From positions 2,543,583-2,607,582 of the forward strand of contig CM052359.1 of assembly GCA_028551475.1 (NCBI GenBank): 64,000 bases of DNA, given 5' to 3'. Source of the stretch: Casuarina equisetifolia. Its lineage: Eukaryota; Streptophyta; Magnoliopsida; Fagales; Casuarinaceae. Positions 44,507 to 58,029 of the stretch are shown one piece after another. The translations under genes and the position numbers were made by a program. The notes under the pieces were generated by a model. It was not told the DNA's origin. It saw only the letters and a program-made list of their open reading frames with translations, and made no database searches. Numbering within the stretch: the stretch's first letter is position 1; each line of letters starts with the position of its first letter.

Positions 44507-47090
44507 ATGTCTTCTTTTGGTTTGGAATTATTTGCCTTCTACAATCCAAGTCAATACATGTCTAATGTTGAAGCACTCAATCATAATTTATTATGCTAAG
44601 TTAGGAAACTTTCTTACCTTGTAGACGACAAAAAAAAAATAGCCTACTTTATCTTGAGCTAATCCTAAATCAACGTACAAGGGGATGACATTGATAGTCT
44701 GTGAAGTTTTAGGAATTATTAGACAACTTTGAGATCTTGATCTAATGGTCTCCTATCCTACTCGTTTGTATTGTCATAACAAGTTGTGAGGCACAAAGCA
44801 ATCGATTTTTTTTTTTTTTCACTAGGTGTATAAAAAATATTGAGATAGATTGTTATGTTGTGTGAGGGAAGATTAAGGATGACCTAATTTAAATATGTTA
44901 TGTTTATACCATTAGTAGATTGCATTCAATATTTATTGTCTAAATATGAATATTTGATTTATACAAACCTCTAAAATCTTGGATTGTTCATATTCATGCT
45001 TTATAATGAATTTGGTCAATCATAATATTAGGTGCTTGGAATGTAATGATTTTCTTACGAAACAACCCTTTGACTATTTGCATGAATATTTATAAGATTT
45101 TCACTATGATTTTTTACATGTATGTTTTATCATCATCAAAACATATTTCGTATCTAGTAAAATAGTTGTTATCTTGCAGAAGGTTAATATACTTCTTGTA
45201 AGTTTTAGTATTTTCTCTTTTAACAACTAAAAGAAATTGAATACTTTCTAATGTAGTATTAATCTCAAATTCAATTACAACATCTAATCATAAAACTAGG
45301 ATATCATAATCTTTACTTTATTACTTAATCTCATTGTTTATAGATTGGCCCATTTTCTAGATAAAGGTAAATACTGTTAGTGGTGTAAATTGTCTTACAT
45401 TGCTAAGACATGTGTCTTTAGGTTTATTTAAATTAAAATGAAGTTTCTTCTATTCTTGAGTTAGTTTTTGGGTAAGATACAACCTTTCTATCTTAAAAGT
45501 ATCTTAATATCTTAATATCTTAATATCTTAATATCTTAAAATGATAGAATTAGGTTTCACCCTTAGCCAATATATATTCAAAGTTTTTTCCTTAACATGA
45601 TTATAAATCTCTTGTTGGGCACCATTGATAACTAATATTCATTTACAATGGTGAGGGGGCAAGTTAACAAAGTGAATTGTCTCACATAGTCAAGATATGC
45701 ACTTAAGGGTTTATTTAAATTAAAAGAAGTTCCTCCTACTTTGAGCTAGCTTTTGGGTTTATCTAAAAATTTTATTTTAAAAATATTTTAAATCTTAACA
45801 CATATCAAATAGTAATTGTATTATATTATCATTGCCTTAGTCTAATATTTTTTAAGATGATCAATACTAACAAAAAATCAACTGCACAAACAAAAACAAA
45901 AAAAAAAAGAAGACAAACATGAACTTTGATTGCTAATGTTGTAAGAAAGATTAAAATTTTTGGCAAGAAGAAAATAATTCGTAACCTTTATTAACAATAA
46001 AGAAGAAAGCACATGCTTTATTTGAAACTTTTTTTTATGAAAGAATGTATATGAATGTAGTCCGTAGAATCCTATGTCAAACTTAATGAAAAATGGTTAT
46101 TGGGTTAACTAATACCACCCTTTATCCCTAAATTCTTTAGCAACACCACCACAGTTTGATAATTTGCTGCTACGATTAGATGCCACTCTTCACTCTCCCA
46201 TCTTTGAGCTCTTCTTACTAGTATAGTCTTTGTTCATCATCATCTTTATTGTTTCTTTATTCTTGTTAGAAAACCTAAAGGTTCAAGGTAAGAGCTAAGT
46301 CAAAGGTTGAGAGAATATATTTTTTATTTATTTAAACTTCATTACATGATATTACACTTTTGGTGTGAGACTCATATCTTGCATAAATGCTTTTGTACAC
46401 ACTAAGTACCATTGCACATGAAAAAAGTTATACATGATAGAATAGATTCAACTTAGACTTTAATATTATGTTAGAAGACCTAAATGACTAATTCAAAAGT
46501 TAGCTCAAATATTGAGAAAACACTTTATTTATTTAAACTTTATCACAAGGGATTATGCTTTTGATGTGAAACTCTTGTTAACACACAATCTTGTTATAAA
46601 CCTAGCTGTCTATAATGATAATCAACATAAACTTTTATTTTACCAAGAAAACATAAAAACAAAAATATAAAGGAAATTGTTTGGATAATTTCTACTCTGC
46701 CTTTCCATTGAATAGGCTTTATAGTGCATGAAAAATAAACATAATCAAAGTGAATACAATCAAAAGTGAAACATGGAAAGGTAAATAACAATAAAAGAAA
46801 GATGACCACAATTGTAAATGCTCATATCTCCCTATGCTTGTTCTTTCACTCCATATCATCTAAGTAATAAATATCTCAATTGGATAAGATGAATGATATT
46901 GGCCACAAATCACTTGAGATTACTTCCTGTTTGGCATACATAGGTCCCTCTAGAAGTAAATGAGACTGTGAATTCGGCATCTTGAAGGCAATCTAGTTTG
47001 CATTTAATTCATTGGCCATATTTCTCACTTCATAAATTACTAGTAATGAAATGTAAATCCTAATTTAAAATCAGGACACATAACAGATCT
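44507..47090. repeat. 3' intergenic block of AAA gene A3
   Basis: Copy of the block after A2, with an 8-bp array (TTAATATC, about five units) at 45494-45537. No gene. Confidence 0.6.
45494..45537. repeat. TTAATATC octamer array
   Basis: Five head-to-tail copies of TTAATATC in the A3 block; the A2 block has a single unit at the corresponding position (TATTTTGATATTG). Confidence 0.85.
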
Positions 47091-47113
47091 CGAAATGTGG
47101 CCTTCGTATTCAT

Positions 47114-48943
47114 CTACACCTTTCCAACATCTTCCATCTGCTTTCCCTCTAGGAACTCAACAAGTCCTGAAAGAGCAACATCGGCATCCTCACTCCTCAT
47201 TAATTCTTCCGCCACTACTGCGGGAGTGACCTGTATTTTCGCTAACAGGCGCTCAATTGGTTCGAATAGCGGGTGGCTTTGGACCTCAAGGTAATTAAAG
47301 GCTAAGGTTCGGAATGCCTTGCCGGTGCAGAAGGACAAGTTAATGTGCATATCCATACGACCAGGGCGCAACAGTGCGGGATCTAATTGGTCTTTATGGT
47401 TCGTAGTGAACACAATGATTCGCTCCTCTCCGCCGGTTGTCCACAGACCATCGAAGCAGTTTAGTAGACCCGAGAGCGTTAGCTGCCAAAACAGCACAAA
47501 AAAGATGTAAATAACACCATGAAAATCCAAAAGTCTATGTTTACCCACGGAGAAAAAAAAAGCTCTCTCCTTTGCTGGTGCTGCAACTAAAAGGAAAAAA
47601 ACCTTTGGTGAGAAAAATTAAGATTCCAAGCAGAAGAAATGTTTTGAACAAAAAGGAATGCTTTACTTAGAAATCATACTAAAAAAGAATTAGTTGAAAA
47701 GCATAGCAAATGATCAATTGGTAATAGATAACCTGATTATATGCAACAAATTTCTACAGAAACTTTTGAAAAGCACAAGATAAAGGAAGCAAAAGTTAAG
47801 GAGATGGATGATTGGGAGATATCCAAGATGGTGCATGAGGTAAGGAACCACCAGAATGTATGAATTCTGAACAATTAAACCGGGGATGTTTTGTAGAGAT
47901 ACCAACCTTGCTATGCTTGGGAATTACAACACGACCCCCAGCTTCTTCTAATCGATTTCGGACCTCTTCACGGCAATCTATGTCCTCAACCACAAGTATG
48001 GAACGATTGGACGTAGTACGCAATGCTTGCATCAGGTCTTCATTCGACCAAACAGAAGTGAGGTCCAAATCATAGACATCAAACCTCAAGAATTTCGCCA
48101 TAGCCGCAATCAGGCTCGTTTTCCCTGTTCCAGGAGGGCCATACAACAGATAACCGCGCTTCCAAGGCTTCCCAACCTTGTCGTAGAAACTCCTCCTCTT
48201 TAAAAACCGACCCAGATCGTCGAGAATAGCCTTCTTCAAATCAGGTTCCATAGCTAGCTTTTTGAATGTTGCAGGATGCTTCAATTCGGAAGCTTTCCAG
48301 GAACCACACGTCCTCCTCGTGTAGTGCTTTAAGACCTTGTTGCTCTCTTTCATGTCCCTGTATTCGCCTAATATAGAGGCAGGTAAGAATCCATGGCTTT
48401 CTCCCTGTCACGTTCATCAAAAGTTAGCTTATACACAGACATCCGTAGCTTACGCATAGGCGTGTCCTCTAAAAAAAGGTGCGGCTGTTCTCGAGATGAA
48501 TTTGTCCTTTTCTGATCTCCCGATTGCATATACGTCCATGTAAACTTTACGTTCTCAAAGACATCCACAATTGATTCTCCATCTTTGATTCTCACTGCGA
48601 TATTTTGATCTCCTTGGAACTTTCCAAGAAAAAGATTTTTGTTTGCACTACTGATCTTGGAAGGCAGATATTCTTTGACGGCATCAAAAAGTTCATTACG
48701 GCCGGTGTTCTCCCAGAGCTCAGGGACGTCGGCAGTGACGTGAGAAGAGATAGCAGCGGCCTGAAAGAAGTAGCTCTGCAACCTCCGGATGATGTACGAC
48801 CGAAGTTGCGGCGGAATGATCTGTTTGGTTGCGGTTTGTAATAGCATCACAGATGTGGAGATGGCAACATAGGCCTCGAACAATGATGATCCTGTCGGAA
48901 TGCTACTCAGGGAAGAGGTAAATCTACGAACAGAAGATTCCAT
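47114..48943 (-). pseudogene. AAA-ATPase A3 (BCS1-like), frameshifted
   Basis: Exons 47907-48943 and 47114-47482. The ATG is at 48941-48943 (MESSVRRFTSSLSSIPTGSS). A missing T near 48376 turns SYLPHILGEY into SYLPLY followed by a stop. The rest of exon 1 (KVLKHYTRRTCGSWKASELK, Walker A GPPGTGKTS, Walker B ILVVEDIDC) continues in the next frame. Donor AAG|GTTGGT and acceptor are normal and exon 2 is intact (LLNCFDGLWTTGGEERIIVF). A truncated product of about 190 aa without the ATPase would result. It is the most diverged of A1-A4. Confidence 0.87.
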
Positions 48944-50680
48944 AATGAAGAACTGCGATGCAAAACCTTGGTTTGGAAATTCTTGTTTTTGAAGCAATAT
49001 ACAACCCATTGTTTTCTTTCCATATTGCCTGTTCATGAGCAGCCCATACACTGTTTCATAATTAATAATCAGTTCAGTTTTTCGGTGATTCCATGCTTCG
49101 ATGGGTTCCCCAATGGACTGTGAAGTAAGCACTAAGCAGCGCAAATCAGTATTTGACAGCAGGTGGCAACTTTTAAATTTTTAAAAGTCAACCATTACCC
49201 CTTGGGAAATTGGAACCTAGTTACAGTGCATGCATTCCCACGTGAAGTTTGAGCCTCGTTACCAAGCCGCGTTTACTGTGGATGGAGAATATTTTAGGGC
49301 TAGCTTTCTTAGCCATTGGGATTTGGTAGGGATATGCACTATTCATATTATTTCAAATGATCCACAGATATTTGGCATCTCCATAAAGTATTTATCCGGT
49401 TACACAGTAAGGGCACAAAGAGGACCACAGAGGTTATATATGTTAGCCTCATTTATCCATCACTGCTCAGAAAGAAAAAAAAAGAAGAGAAAAGAAAAAG
49501 GTTGGCCACTACTCTTTCTTGTCTGAAGCGCTGCACGGTTTGTGTCCTAGTTTTTTCTAAAGTACGCTGAACGGATCTTATGATGCCATTTTTATGAAAC
49601 TCGTCCGCTCTGAAATCAACACAGATAAATCAGCTTGCAGAATGAGATTTACCGAAAAGCATTTCTGCCTGCCAGTACTCTTCTACTGCCTTGTACTTCC
49701 TGCACTGATATTGATAAGCCTTAACAAAAGTGGCACCTCCTTCGCGTGCCTACAGTTTCTTAACTCTTGCAAAAGGACTAAATGAGTGCTTTTGCAAGGA
49801 TTATACTCACGATTGTGATGCATGAAAGAGTAAACGCCAAAAAAGGGGTAGAGCGTGACGCTTTGTTCTCCCTTGCAGACCACTTTTCCGACTTTGAGAA
49901 AGCCTTTTTCCACATGCTTTTCCCGAAACAAACGGCCAAAGACTATTTTGGTAGTGGGAATGCTTTAAAAAAGACGATGAAATGGACCCGTTTGCAAATT
50001 CCTGGATAGTGAAGCCGCCACTTCGACGGACTTTTCAACCGGCCAAACAATGGCATTAGCCAAAAGGTCCGCCACTTAATTATGAGACCAGTGTTGTCAG
50101 TCTAGGTAAAGATCCATTGATTCCATTGAGAATAACTACAAGAAAATACCCTCCATTCTTCCTTGACCAGGAGAATGGGGAAACTACAAGATTACTCCCT
50201 CCATTTCTTGCTTGACAGGGAGAATGAGGAAAAGCTTCTGTTCTTATCCAGTGCATTCATTTTGTAGTCAGTCGTCAACCTCTTTGCATGTTGATCGTCG
50301 GTCTTGTTTGTCACCTTGTTTTCGAGTTAATCGCTTGCAAGCTTCTTCCGTTTGAGGAAATTGTGACAACAAAGAATTGAGTAGTTCTTGGTTTTACATA
50401 TAACGTTATACTAAATTAGAGACGTTTTGTGCCTTTTTTTTATGTACCATCTCCCTCATTTTATTAGCATAATAAGTAAGAAGATGTTAAAAGAAGGGTA
50501 AAGGAACCTACCTTTTATTCGAGTGATGTATGGATAATGTTCCCCCTTAATTTAGGCATCAGTAATTGTTTTTCCGGACTAGAGACTTGACTGGCAATAG
50601 AAATAGACATGAAGGTAACAATAATAAAGAGATAAGAGCAATTTGTATTATGTGACGTGCTCTATAAGGAAAATGCCAAG
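48944..50680. other. A3 upstream region and spacer
   Basis: A single 62-bp-type unit (CACTTCGACGGACTTTTCAA) lies at about 50012. No genes; short open frames are not conserved between copies. Confidence 0.5.
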
Positions 50681-51140
50681 TTTTCTTCTTTTTCAAGGGG
50701 TTTGGTGAATATGTGATTTAACTGATATTTAGTTCTAACATATTCCAAATTTATGTCATTATTTTGAATATGATCTTTAATGAAATGATACCTTATTTTG
50801 ATGTATTTGGTTCAAGAATGTTGAATAGGGTTCTCAGTCAAGCTTATGGCATTAGTTTTATCACTTTTACAAGAATGTGGCTATTGTAGTTGCCAAAATC
50901 TTCTAAGTATTGTGGGTTTTTTTTTTCCTTCCCACTACTATATATCAATTTTGGTAGTCAAAGTGGCTCTATTATTTTACCTTTTATCGTGCTATGAAAT
51001 TTTTATATTATTTATGAAATGACAAGTACCACTTTCTTATCTATTATACAATTGACATAATTTGCATCATTATAAGTGTGTAAATGAAACTAGTGGCTCT
51101 AGGAACACATTTATGCAATGTTTCATAAAGCATGTATTTG
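50680..51140 (-). mobile_element. Copia RNase H / 3' end remnant
   Basis: On the - strand, HFIKDHIQNNDINLEYVRTK followed by HIFTKPLEKE (about 50690-50790) matches the end of Copia polyproteins. Upstream parts are broken by stops and frameshifts. No LTR was found. Confidence 0.75.
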
Positions 51141-51845
51141 AGTAATTGCTAGATCATAGTATTATGTGCTTAGAATATTGTGATTTTCTTACCAAACAAC
51201 CCTTTGTCTATATGTTTGAATATTCATAAGATTTTCACTATGATTTTTTATACATACTTTTTGTCATCATCTAAGTATATTTCATATCTAATAACATAGT
51301 GGTTATCTCATAGAGTTAATATCTTGGGTAAATATATTTCTTAAAAGTTTCAGCATTTTCTCTCCTAACAACTAAAATAAATTGAATACTATCTAATGTA
51401 GTACTGAATACAAATTCAATTACAACATCTCATCATTAACTAGGTTATCACAATCCTTACTCTATTACTCCATCTCCCATATAAAGGTGCATATCACACA
51501 GTGATTGTATTATATTACCACTACCTTAGTCTATTTTTTTTAATACGACTAATACTGACAAAAAATTCAACCGCACATAAAGAGAAGTAAAGGAGACAAA
51601 CACGCACTTCGAAAAGAAAGAGTAAAACTCTTAGATAATCCAGATGCCCTTTATTAGAGAATGCAAATGAATGCAATCTCCATGATCCCCTGTCAAACTT
51701 GGCAGAGAAATGCTTTCGTAACACCCCCCACAGTTTGATACGATCATACGCCACTCTTCACTCTCCCATCTTTGAGCTCTTTCTACCAGTCTGCTCTTTC
51801 TTCATCATCTTCATCCTCTTTGATCTCCAGAATGTGGCTTCTTAT
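51140..51845. repeat. 3' intergenic block of AAA gene A4 (short copy)
   Basis: Abbreviated version of the block found after A1-A3 (ATAGTATTATGTGCTTAGAA; CTTCACTCTCCCATCTTTGA). No gene. Confidence 0.6.
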
Positions 51846-51849
51846 TTAT

Positions 51850-53614
51850 CTACATTTGCCCATCTCCTTCCATCTGCTTTCGCTCAAGGAAATCAACAAG
51901 TCCTGAAAGAGCAATATCAGCATCCTCACTCCTCATTAATTCTTCCGCCACTACTGCAGGAGTGACCTGTATTTCCCCTAACAGGCGCTCAATTGCTTCG
52001 AACAGCGGGTGGCTCTGGACCTCGAGGTAATTAGAGGCTAAGATTCTGAATGCATTGCCGGTGCAGAAGGACAAGTTGATGTGCATGTCCATTCGACCAG
52101 GGCGCAGCAGTGCGGGATCTAGTTGGTCTTTATGGTTGGTCGTGAACACAAGGATTCGCTCCTCCCCACCGCTTGTCCAAAGACCATCAAAGCAGTTTAG
52201 TATACCAGAGAGCGTTAGCTGCAAAAACAGCACAAAGAGGATGTAAAGAACTCCATGAAAATCCAAAATCTATGTCATATCCATTGGTGAGAAAAATTAA
52301 GATTCCAAGCCCAAGAGGTTTGCAGAAGAACTTTTTTAAACCTAATGGAAAAGCTTTACTTAGAAATCATAATTAAAAAAGAATAAGTTGAAAAGTACAG
52401 CAAATGATCAACTGGTAATGGATACATTACTTTGTGCAACAAATTATTACAGCAACTTTTGAAGAGCACAAGAAAAAGGAAGCAAAAGTTAAAAGGATGG
52501 ATGATGGGAGATATCCCAAAATGATGCATTAGTTAAGGAACCACCAGAATGTATGAATTCTGAACAATGAATCCCGGTGATGTTTTGCGGAGATACTGAC
52601 CTTGTTAAGCTTGGGATTTACGGGACAATCCCCAGCTTCTTCTGATCGATCCCAGACCTCTCTACTGCAATCTATGTCCTCAACCACAAGTATGGAACGA
52701 TTGGACGTGGTACCTAACGATCTCATCAGGTCTGCGTTCGAGGAAACAGAACTGAGTTCCAAATCATAGATGTCAAACCTCAAGAATTTCGCCATAGCCG
52801 CGATCAGGCTCGTTTTCCCTGTTCCAGGAGGGCCATACAACAGATAACCGCGCTTCCAAGCCTTTCCAACCTTTTCGTAGAATTTCCTCCTCTTTAGGAA
52901 CCGGCCCAGATCGTCGAGAATTGCCTTCTTCAAGTCAGGTTCCAGGGCAAGCTTTTCGAATGTTGCAGGATGCTTCAACTCGGAAGCTAGCCAGGCACCA
53001 CTCGTCCTCGTGTAGTGTTTTAAGACCTTCCTTCTCTCTTTCATGTCCTTGTATTCGCCTAATATATGAGGCAGGTAAGAATCCATGACTTTCTCCCTGT
53101 CACGTTCATCAAAAGTTAGCTTATACACAGGCATCTCTTCCGAATAAGGATCCGACTGTGAACGAGATGAATTCGTCTCTTGCTGATCTCCCTGCTGCAT
53201 ATATTTCCATGTAAGCTTTGCGTTATCGAAGACATCCACGATTGATTCCCCATCTTTGATTCTCACTGCGATCTTGTCATCTTCTTCGAACTTTCCAAGT
53301 ACAAGATTTTTGTTTGCACTACTGATCTTGGAAGGCAGGTATTCTTTGACAGCCTCAAAAAGTTCATTACGGGCCTTGTTCTCCCAGTACTCAGGGATAT
53401 TGACATTGACCTGAGAAGAAATAGCGGCAGCCCGAAAGAAGTAGCTCTTCAATCTCGGGAAGATGTACGACCGAAGATGCGGCGGAATGATCTGATTGGT
53501 TGCTGTTTGTAATAGCATCACAGATGTGGAGATGGCGATATAGGCCTCGAACAACGATGATCCTGTCGGGATGCTCCTCAGAGAAGAGGTAAATCTACGA
53601 AGAGAAGATTCCAT
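51850..53614 (-). CDS. AAA-ATPase A4 (BCS1-like), intact
   Basis: Exons 52601-53614 (338 codons) and 51850-52218 (122 codons plus stop) give 460 aa. The start is the ATG at 53612-53614 (MESSLRRFTSSLRSIPTGSS), matching A2; the in-frame codons upstream begin with TTG. Features: hydrophobic LFEAYIAISTSVMLLQ, N-domain (WENKARNELFEAVKEYLPSK), Walker A GPPGTGKTS (261-269), Walker B ILVVEDIDC, FTTNHKDQLDPALLRPGRMD in exon 2, and a helical tail ending ERKQMEGDGQM. Donor AAG|GTCAGT and acceptor TTTTTGCAG are normal. It is the cleanest member of the A1-A4 subgroup and probably the functional one, with A2. Confidence 0.93.
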
Positions 53615-54919
53615 GATGAAGAACTGCAATGCAAAACCCTGGTTTGAAGGTTCTTTTTATTTCAGGGATTTACTCTATACAGCCCACTGTTTTCCTTCCA
53701 TACTTGCAGCTGAATATCGACCAAGTGAGTGCTTCTGAGGTATGACACTCCCGCTGCGACACGAAAAAGGAGTAAAAGCGGACGCTTTGTCCTTCCTTGT
53801 AGGCCACTTTTCTGACTTGTGAAAGCCCTTTCGCACATGCGTTTTCCTGACTCAAAAGCCCTTTTGAGAGAGACGACAAACTGAACCCATTTGGAAGTTC
53901 AGAGACGATGAAGCCAGCACTTCGACGGACTTTCCGACCGGCCAAACATTGGTGTTAGCCAAAAGGTCCGGATTTACCGGAATGATTGGACCATTTGTCG
54001 TATAGGTGAAGATGCATTGGTGCGTCACAACAAACTAGAAGAAAGTACCCTCCATTCCTTGCTCGACACGGATAATGAGGACAAATTTTTGTTCTTATCG
54101 AGGCTTTTGTCCTTATCAAGAGGTCATTAGTTTTGAGTAGACACCCTACTATTCATGATAGTACCCTCCCTGCGTCGAATTTGCTTTTCTATATGTAAGT
54201 TTGTTAAAAATTCTGTGACAAAAACTTACACAGTAATAAAAAAAGAAGATTCGCAGGTCCAAAAATAGTATCCGATGTACAATTAATAAAGAAGGCTGTG
54301 GCCACTTTGATTTTTAAGGTTTTTTTTTTAAGGTTGATACCATGTCAACACAAATAGGAATGTAATTGACAAATATGGTTGCGCCGGTTTTCTCTTTCAG
54401 GCATATAAAGGAATTTAGTCACAAGTCATGAGTGCACAGGAATTTGGGTGTGGGCGTAGGTGAGGGCATGGCTCCGACAGAAGCAACAAGTGCACAAGCC
54501 CAGCTCCAGTTAATCACGACCAAGCAATGTGAGCGGGAAATTCAAATTCAAATTCAAATTCAAATTTAAGTTTAAGTTTAAATTCAAATTCTTATTATTA
54601 ATTTATAAAAAAAAAATTAGAAAGTTTGAAAACAAGCTTTTTTGAGAAAGATGGTATGTTACAGGCCTAAACTCATGTGAAGGGAGATAATCTTGGTTAT
54701 AATCGTGATTATTGGCTATGACTTATAGTTTTGATTTAGGCGTTCTTCATTTGAGCTCCACTTTCTGCACAGTACAGTTGTTGCAATATTTTAAAAAAAT
54801 AAATAAAATTTAATTATTCTAAGAGGCATTTTTAAATGGAAAGAAACTTATCACTTTTTATTAAAAGTGACACCAATTCAATTACAAAACTGATTACACT
54901 AATATTATACATCAGTGGG
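53615..54919. other. A4 upstream region and A5 3' flank
   Basis: One 62-bp-type unit (CACTTCGACGGACTTTCCGA at about 53917), AT-rich sequence, and a hexamer array at 54538-54590. No genes. Confidence 0.55.
54538..54590. repeat. AAATTC-type hexamer array
   Basis: Four AAATTC units, then related TTTAAG and AAATTC units, in a row. Confidence 0.9.
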
Positions 54920-56541
54920 TCATGGACCATCGCCCCCGACCTCTTCCTCTTCCTCTCTCCCTCGGACTCTCATTGCTCTCAATCGAAAGTTTCTACCGTT
55001 CGTCTTCATCCTCTTGGTATTTTGAACCGCATCTTCATCTGCATCATGATCTTGATCTTCAATCTTGTTTGTCAACTTGTTTTCGGGCCGATCGCTTTCT
55101 AGCTTCTTCCTTTTCAGCAAGTTGACAAGCTCTCCAAACGCAACATCGGCATTATCGCTTTTCATCAGTTCCTCAGCAACCTCGGCCGGAGTGACCTCTG
55201 TGCTGTCTAGCAGGCCCTCGATTTCCCCATAAAGGTGGTGGGAACTGCGCTGATCAATGCCGTGGTAATTAGAGGCCAAGGTTTGGAACCCACGGCTTGT
55301 GCAGTATGACATGTTTATGTGCATGTCCATCCGACCGGGACGCAGCAAGGCAGAGTCTAATCGATCTTTGTGGTTCGTGGTGAACACGATGATTCGCTCG
55401 TCCCCACAGCTCGACCATAGACCGTCGATGAAGTTTAACATACCCGAGAGTGTCAACTGCAGAATCATAAGACCAAACAAGATAATTTTTAATTTTTTAT
55501 AAATTATTTATAAAAAATAGAAAAGATTAAAATTCTCTTGCAGTGTGAAAAGGAATCAACTTTACTAACCCTGCTGGAAGAAGGTTCATCCTCATCTGGA
55601 TTTTCCCGATTCTGCATCTGCATCTGCACTCCGCAATCTATATCCTCTATCACCAGAATTGACCGATTGGTGGTGGACAACAAGATTCTCCGGAGATCGG
55701 AGTTCCCGTAGACACTCGTTAGCTCCAAATCATAGACGTCGAACCTGAGGTAATTAGCCATGGCGGCGATCAAGCTCGACTTCCCCGTACCAGGCGGACC
55801 GAATAGCAAGTACCCTCTCTTCCAAGCCTTCCCCACCTTCTTGTAGAATTCCTTCCTCCTCACGAACCTGTCCAAGTCGTCAATGATGGCCTTCTTGAGG
55901 TCAGGGTCCACGGCCAAGGTGTCGAACGTAGAGGGATGCTCCAGATCGATCGACCCCCACATTCCCCCTCCGTCCTCGTCTCCGCCCGGACAATCGCGGC
56001 TATACAGCTTAATAATCCTCTCTTCCTCTTTGATTGCTTTGGCTCGGAGCTGAATATACGGAAGGTAAGCGCTTAAAACTGTGTCCTTGAACTTCTTGCG
56101 GAAGCTAAGCTCGAAGGAGCGCTTCTCGCCGCAATATTTCTCCTTGGGTTCTTCGCAAACGAACCGCCATTTTAGATCGAGGTTCTCGAACTTGTCGTGG
56201 ACTTCCTCGCCCTTCTCGATGGCCACGCATACCTGCTTCTGGCGCGGGGTCTTGCTGACTCGGAGTCGGTCCGTATTAGGGCTGATCTTGGTGCGGAGGT
56301 AGGCTTCGGCGGCGTCGTAGACTTCGTTGCGGGACATGCCGGAGAACTCGTCGATGACGAGGGTGAGCGTGGAGGAGAGAGGGCTGAAGAGGCGGTGCAA
56401 GGCGGCGTAGAGGTAGGAGCGAAGATCGTGAGGTATAACATCGTTGGCCATGGATCGGACCAGCATAATAGAGGCGCTGAGGGAGGCGTAGGCAGAGAAC
56501 AATGTGGAGGCCGTGGCCGGCATTTCTTTGAGAGTATACAT
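54920..56541 (-). CDS. AAA-ATPase A5, OM66/At3g50940-like, intact
   Basis: Exons 55570-56541 (324 codons) and 54920-55456 (178 codons plus stop) give 502 aa from the ATG at 56539-56541 (MYTLKEMPATASTLFSAYAS). It is the OM66 subgroup: N-terminal hydrophobic segment (SLSASIMLVRSMANDVIP), N-domain with LTLVIDEFSG, Walker A GPPGTGKSS (248-256), Walker B ILVIEDIDC (295-303), sensor FTTNHKDRLDSALLRPGRMD and a Lys/Glu-rich tail (LLKRKKLESD; REEEEEVGGDGP). Arabidopsis OM66 is an outer mitochondrial membrane protein induced by stress and salicylic acid. Donor AGG|GTTAGT, acceptor TCTGCAG. Codon use in exon 1 is noticeably GC-rich compared with A1-A4. Confidence 0.93.
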
Positions 56542-56575
56542 CGTAGCAAGCGAGCGCAGAACTGAAACTCAGATA

Positions 56576-56720
56576 GGGATTTTGTGGATCAAGGGTATTG
56601 TGGATTGAAGAAGGCAGTGTCTTTGTATATAAGAAATATGAAACCCAGAAGCTATGGGATTTGTGGATTTAGGGTTATGTCGGTTGAAGAAGGCGGTGTC
56701 CTTTTATATACGGGTTGTCG
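56576..56720 (-). promoter_or_regulatory. Duplicated core promoter of A5
   Basis: TTGAAGAAGGC(A/G)GTGTC followed by TATATA recurs with a 79-bp period (TATATA near 56626-56631 and 56705-56710, read on the - strand as TATA boxes). A6 has a single, TATA-poor version (TTGAAGAATCTGGTGTCC at about 60729). Confidence 0.65.
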
Positions 56721-58020
56721 CGTTTCGGTTCAAACTCTGCTTGTTCTGCAAGCAACCAAACACGCTGTCTTGTATGATTTTTTATTTTTTTTATTTTTTT
56801 ATTTTTATTTTTTTTGGTGAACGGTAAATGTTTTGAAATTTTTTTTGGTGAGCGAGTACACATATTTTTATTAAACAAAAAAAAAAACAAACAGAAATAA
56901 TACCTTAACAATTCAAAGGTGAATGAATGGAGGTTTGTAAGGAGAGAAAGTGAAAAAGCTTTAAAGAGAATAAGAGAATAGTATAAAAAATGTGGAAGCC
57001 CGGCTTATTAATTAATAATTTTCTTTCATAATGAGCCAGTCTATGAGATTCTATTGAAATTCCGAGGTAATAGCAAGTCCAAATAAAAAAATTCGAATAA
57101 GAATAAGAATAACATATCATAAGAATAAGAATAGTATGCAAATTTAGCATAATAAAAGTTAAAGCTAGAACTAGAATAACATGCTAAACATAATAGCTAA
57201 CAGCAAGTCCCACACGGATTTCTTACCACAGCAGTTAATCAATCAACAAGTACAAAGCACAACACAATTTCTGGAACAGCACAGTTGCTTTCTCTCAAAG
57301 ATACATGCAGCAAATCACAGTAAAAAGAAAAAAAGAAAATGTATTCCAAATGAACAATCCCACTAAAAGTTAAGAATAATAGTTATAAACTTCATCAGTC
57401 AAAGAAGTAAGATGGATATAGTTTGAGCTCTCGCGTGGGCCACGTGGGAACCCTCTTTGCATTTAGAAGCCGCACGAAGCATCTTTTTTGTCAAAGAGTT
57501 GGACCCACCGAAAAAGTTCCGGTTTCTCTGCCAGCACAAGTCTCCACTAGTCTTTGAGAACTCAAAAGAAAAGACTTCTGGATTGGATCTCTGTTGTCAA
57601 TGACTTGGACCACGAGTTGGGCACATGGAAAGAATTTCACTTGTGATCACAAGCATATTCTTTAAGGATAAAGTCTCTTCTCTTGCTCGCGGGTCCCATC
57701 TGCAGTTGCGAAAGTCACGTATATTTTATTGAGTCCTGGAACCTTTTTCTAGGTGTAGTTTTACCACTTCTTGTAAATCATTGGATAAAGACTTACCACT
57801 TAGTTTGCAAGATATTATGAATTAAATATAATTTATTCTAATCATTAAAATATTTCCATGGCGTTACCTCTTTTGTAAAATTATTTCAGAAAACACTTGT
57901 CATTAAATAACTCCATGTTTTTAGGTGTATCTATTATGTCACCAACTTGGATGTTTGTGACAAATTTAATCTCTGAGTTTTTCTTTGTATTTTTATGGGT
58001 TATTCCTTTTCCAACAACTC
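56721..58020. other. Spacer between A5 and Copia remnant
   Basis: Homopolymer-rich. It holds a stretch (GAGATTCTATTGAAATT, AATAGCAAGTC) repeated upstream of A6 at 60920-61300, a sign of block duplication of A5/A6 upstream regions. No gene. Confidence 0.5.
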
Positions 58021-58029
58021 ATTTCTATA

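Noticed and set aside
54922..55125. 67-codon + strand frame over the end of A5
   Set aside because: Antisense shadow of the A5 acidic C-terminus.
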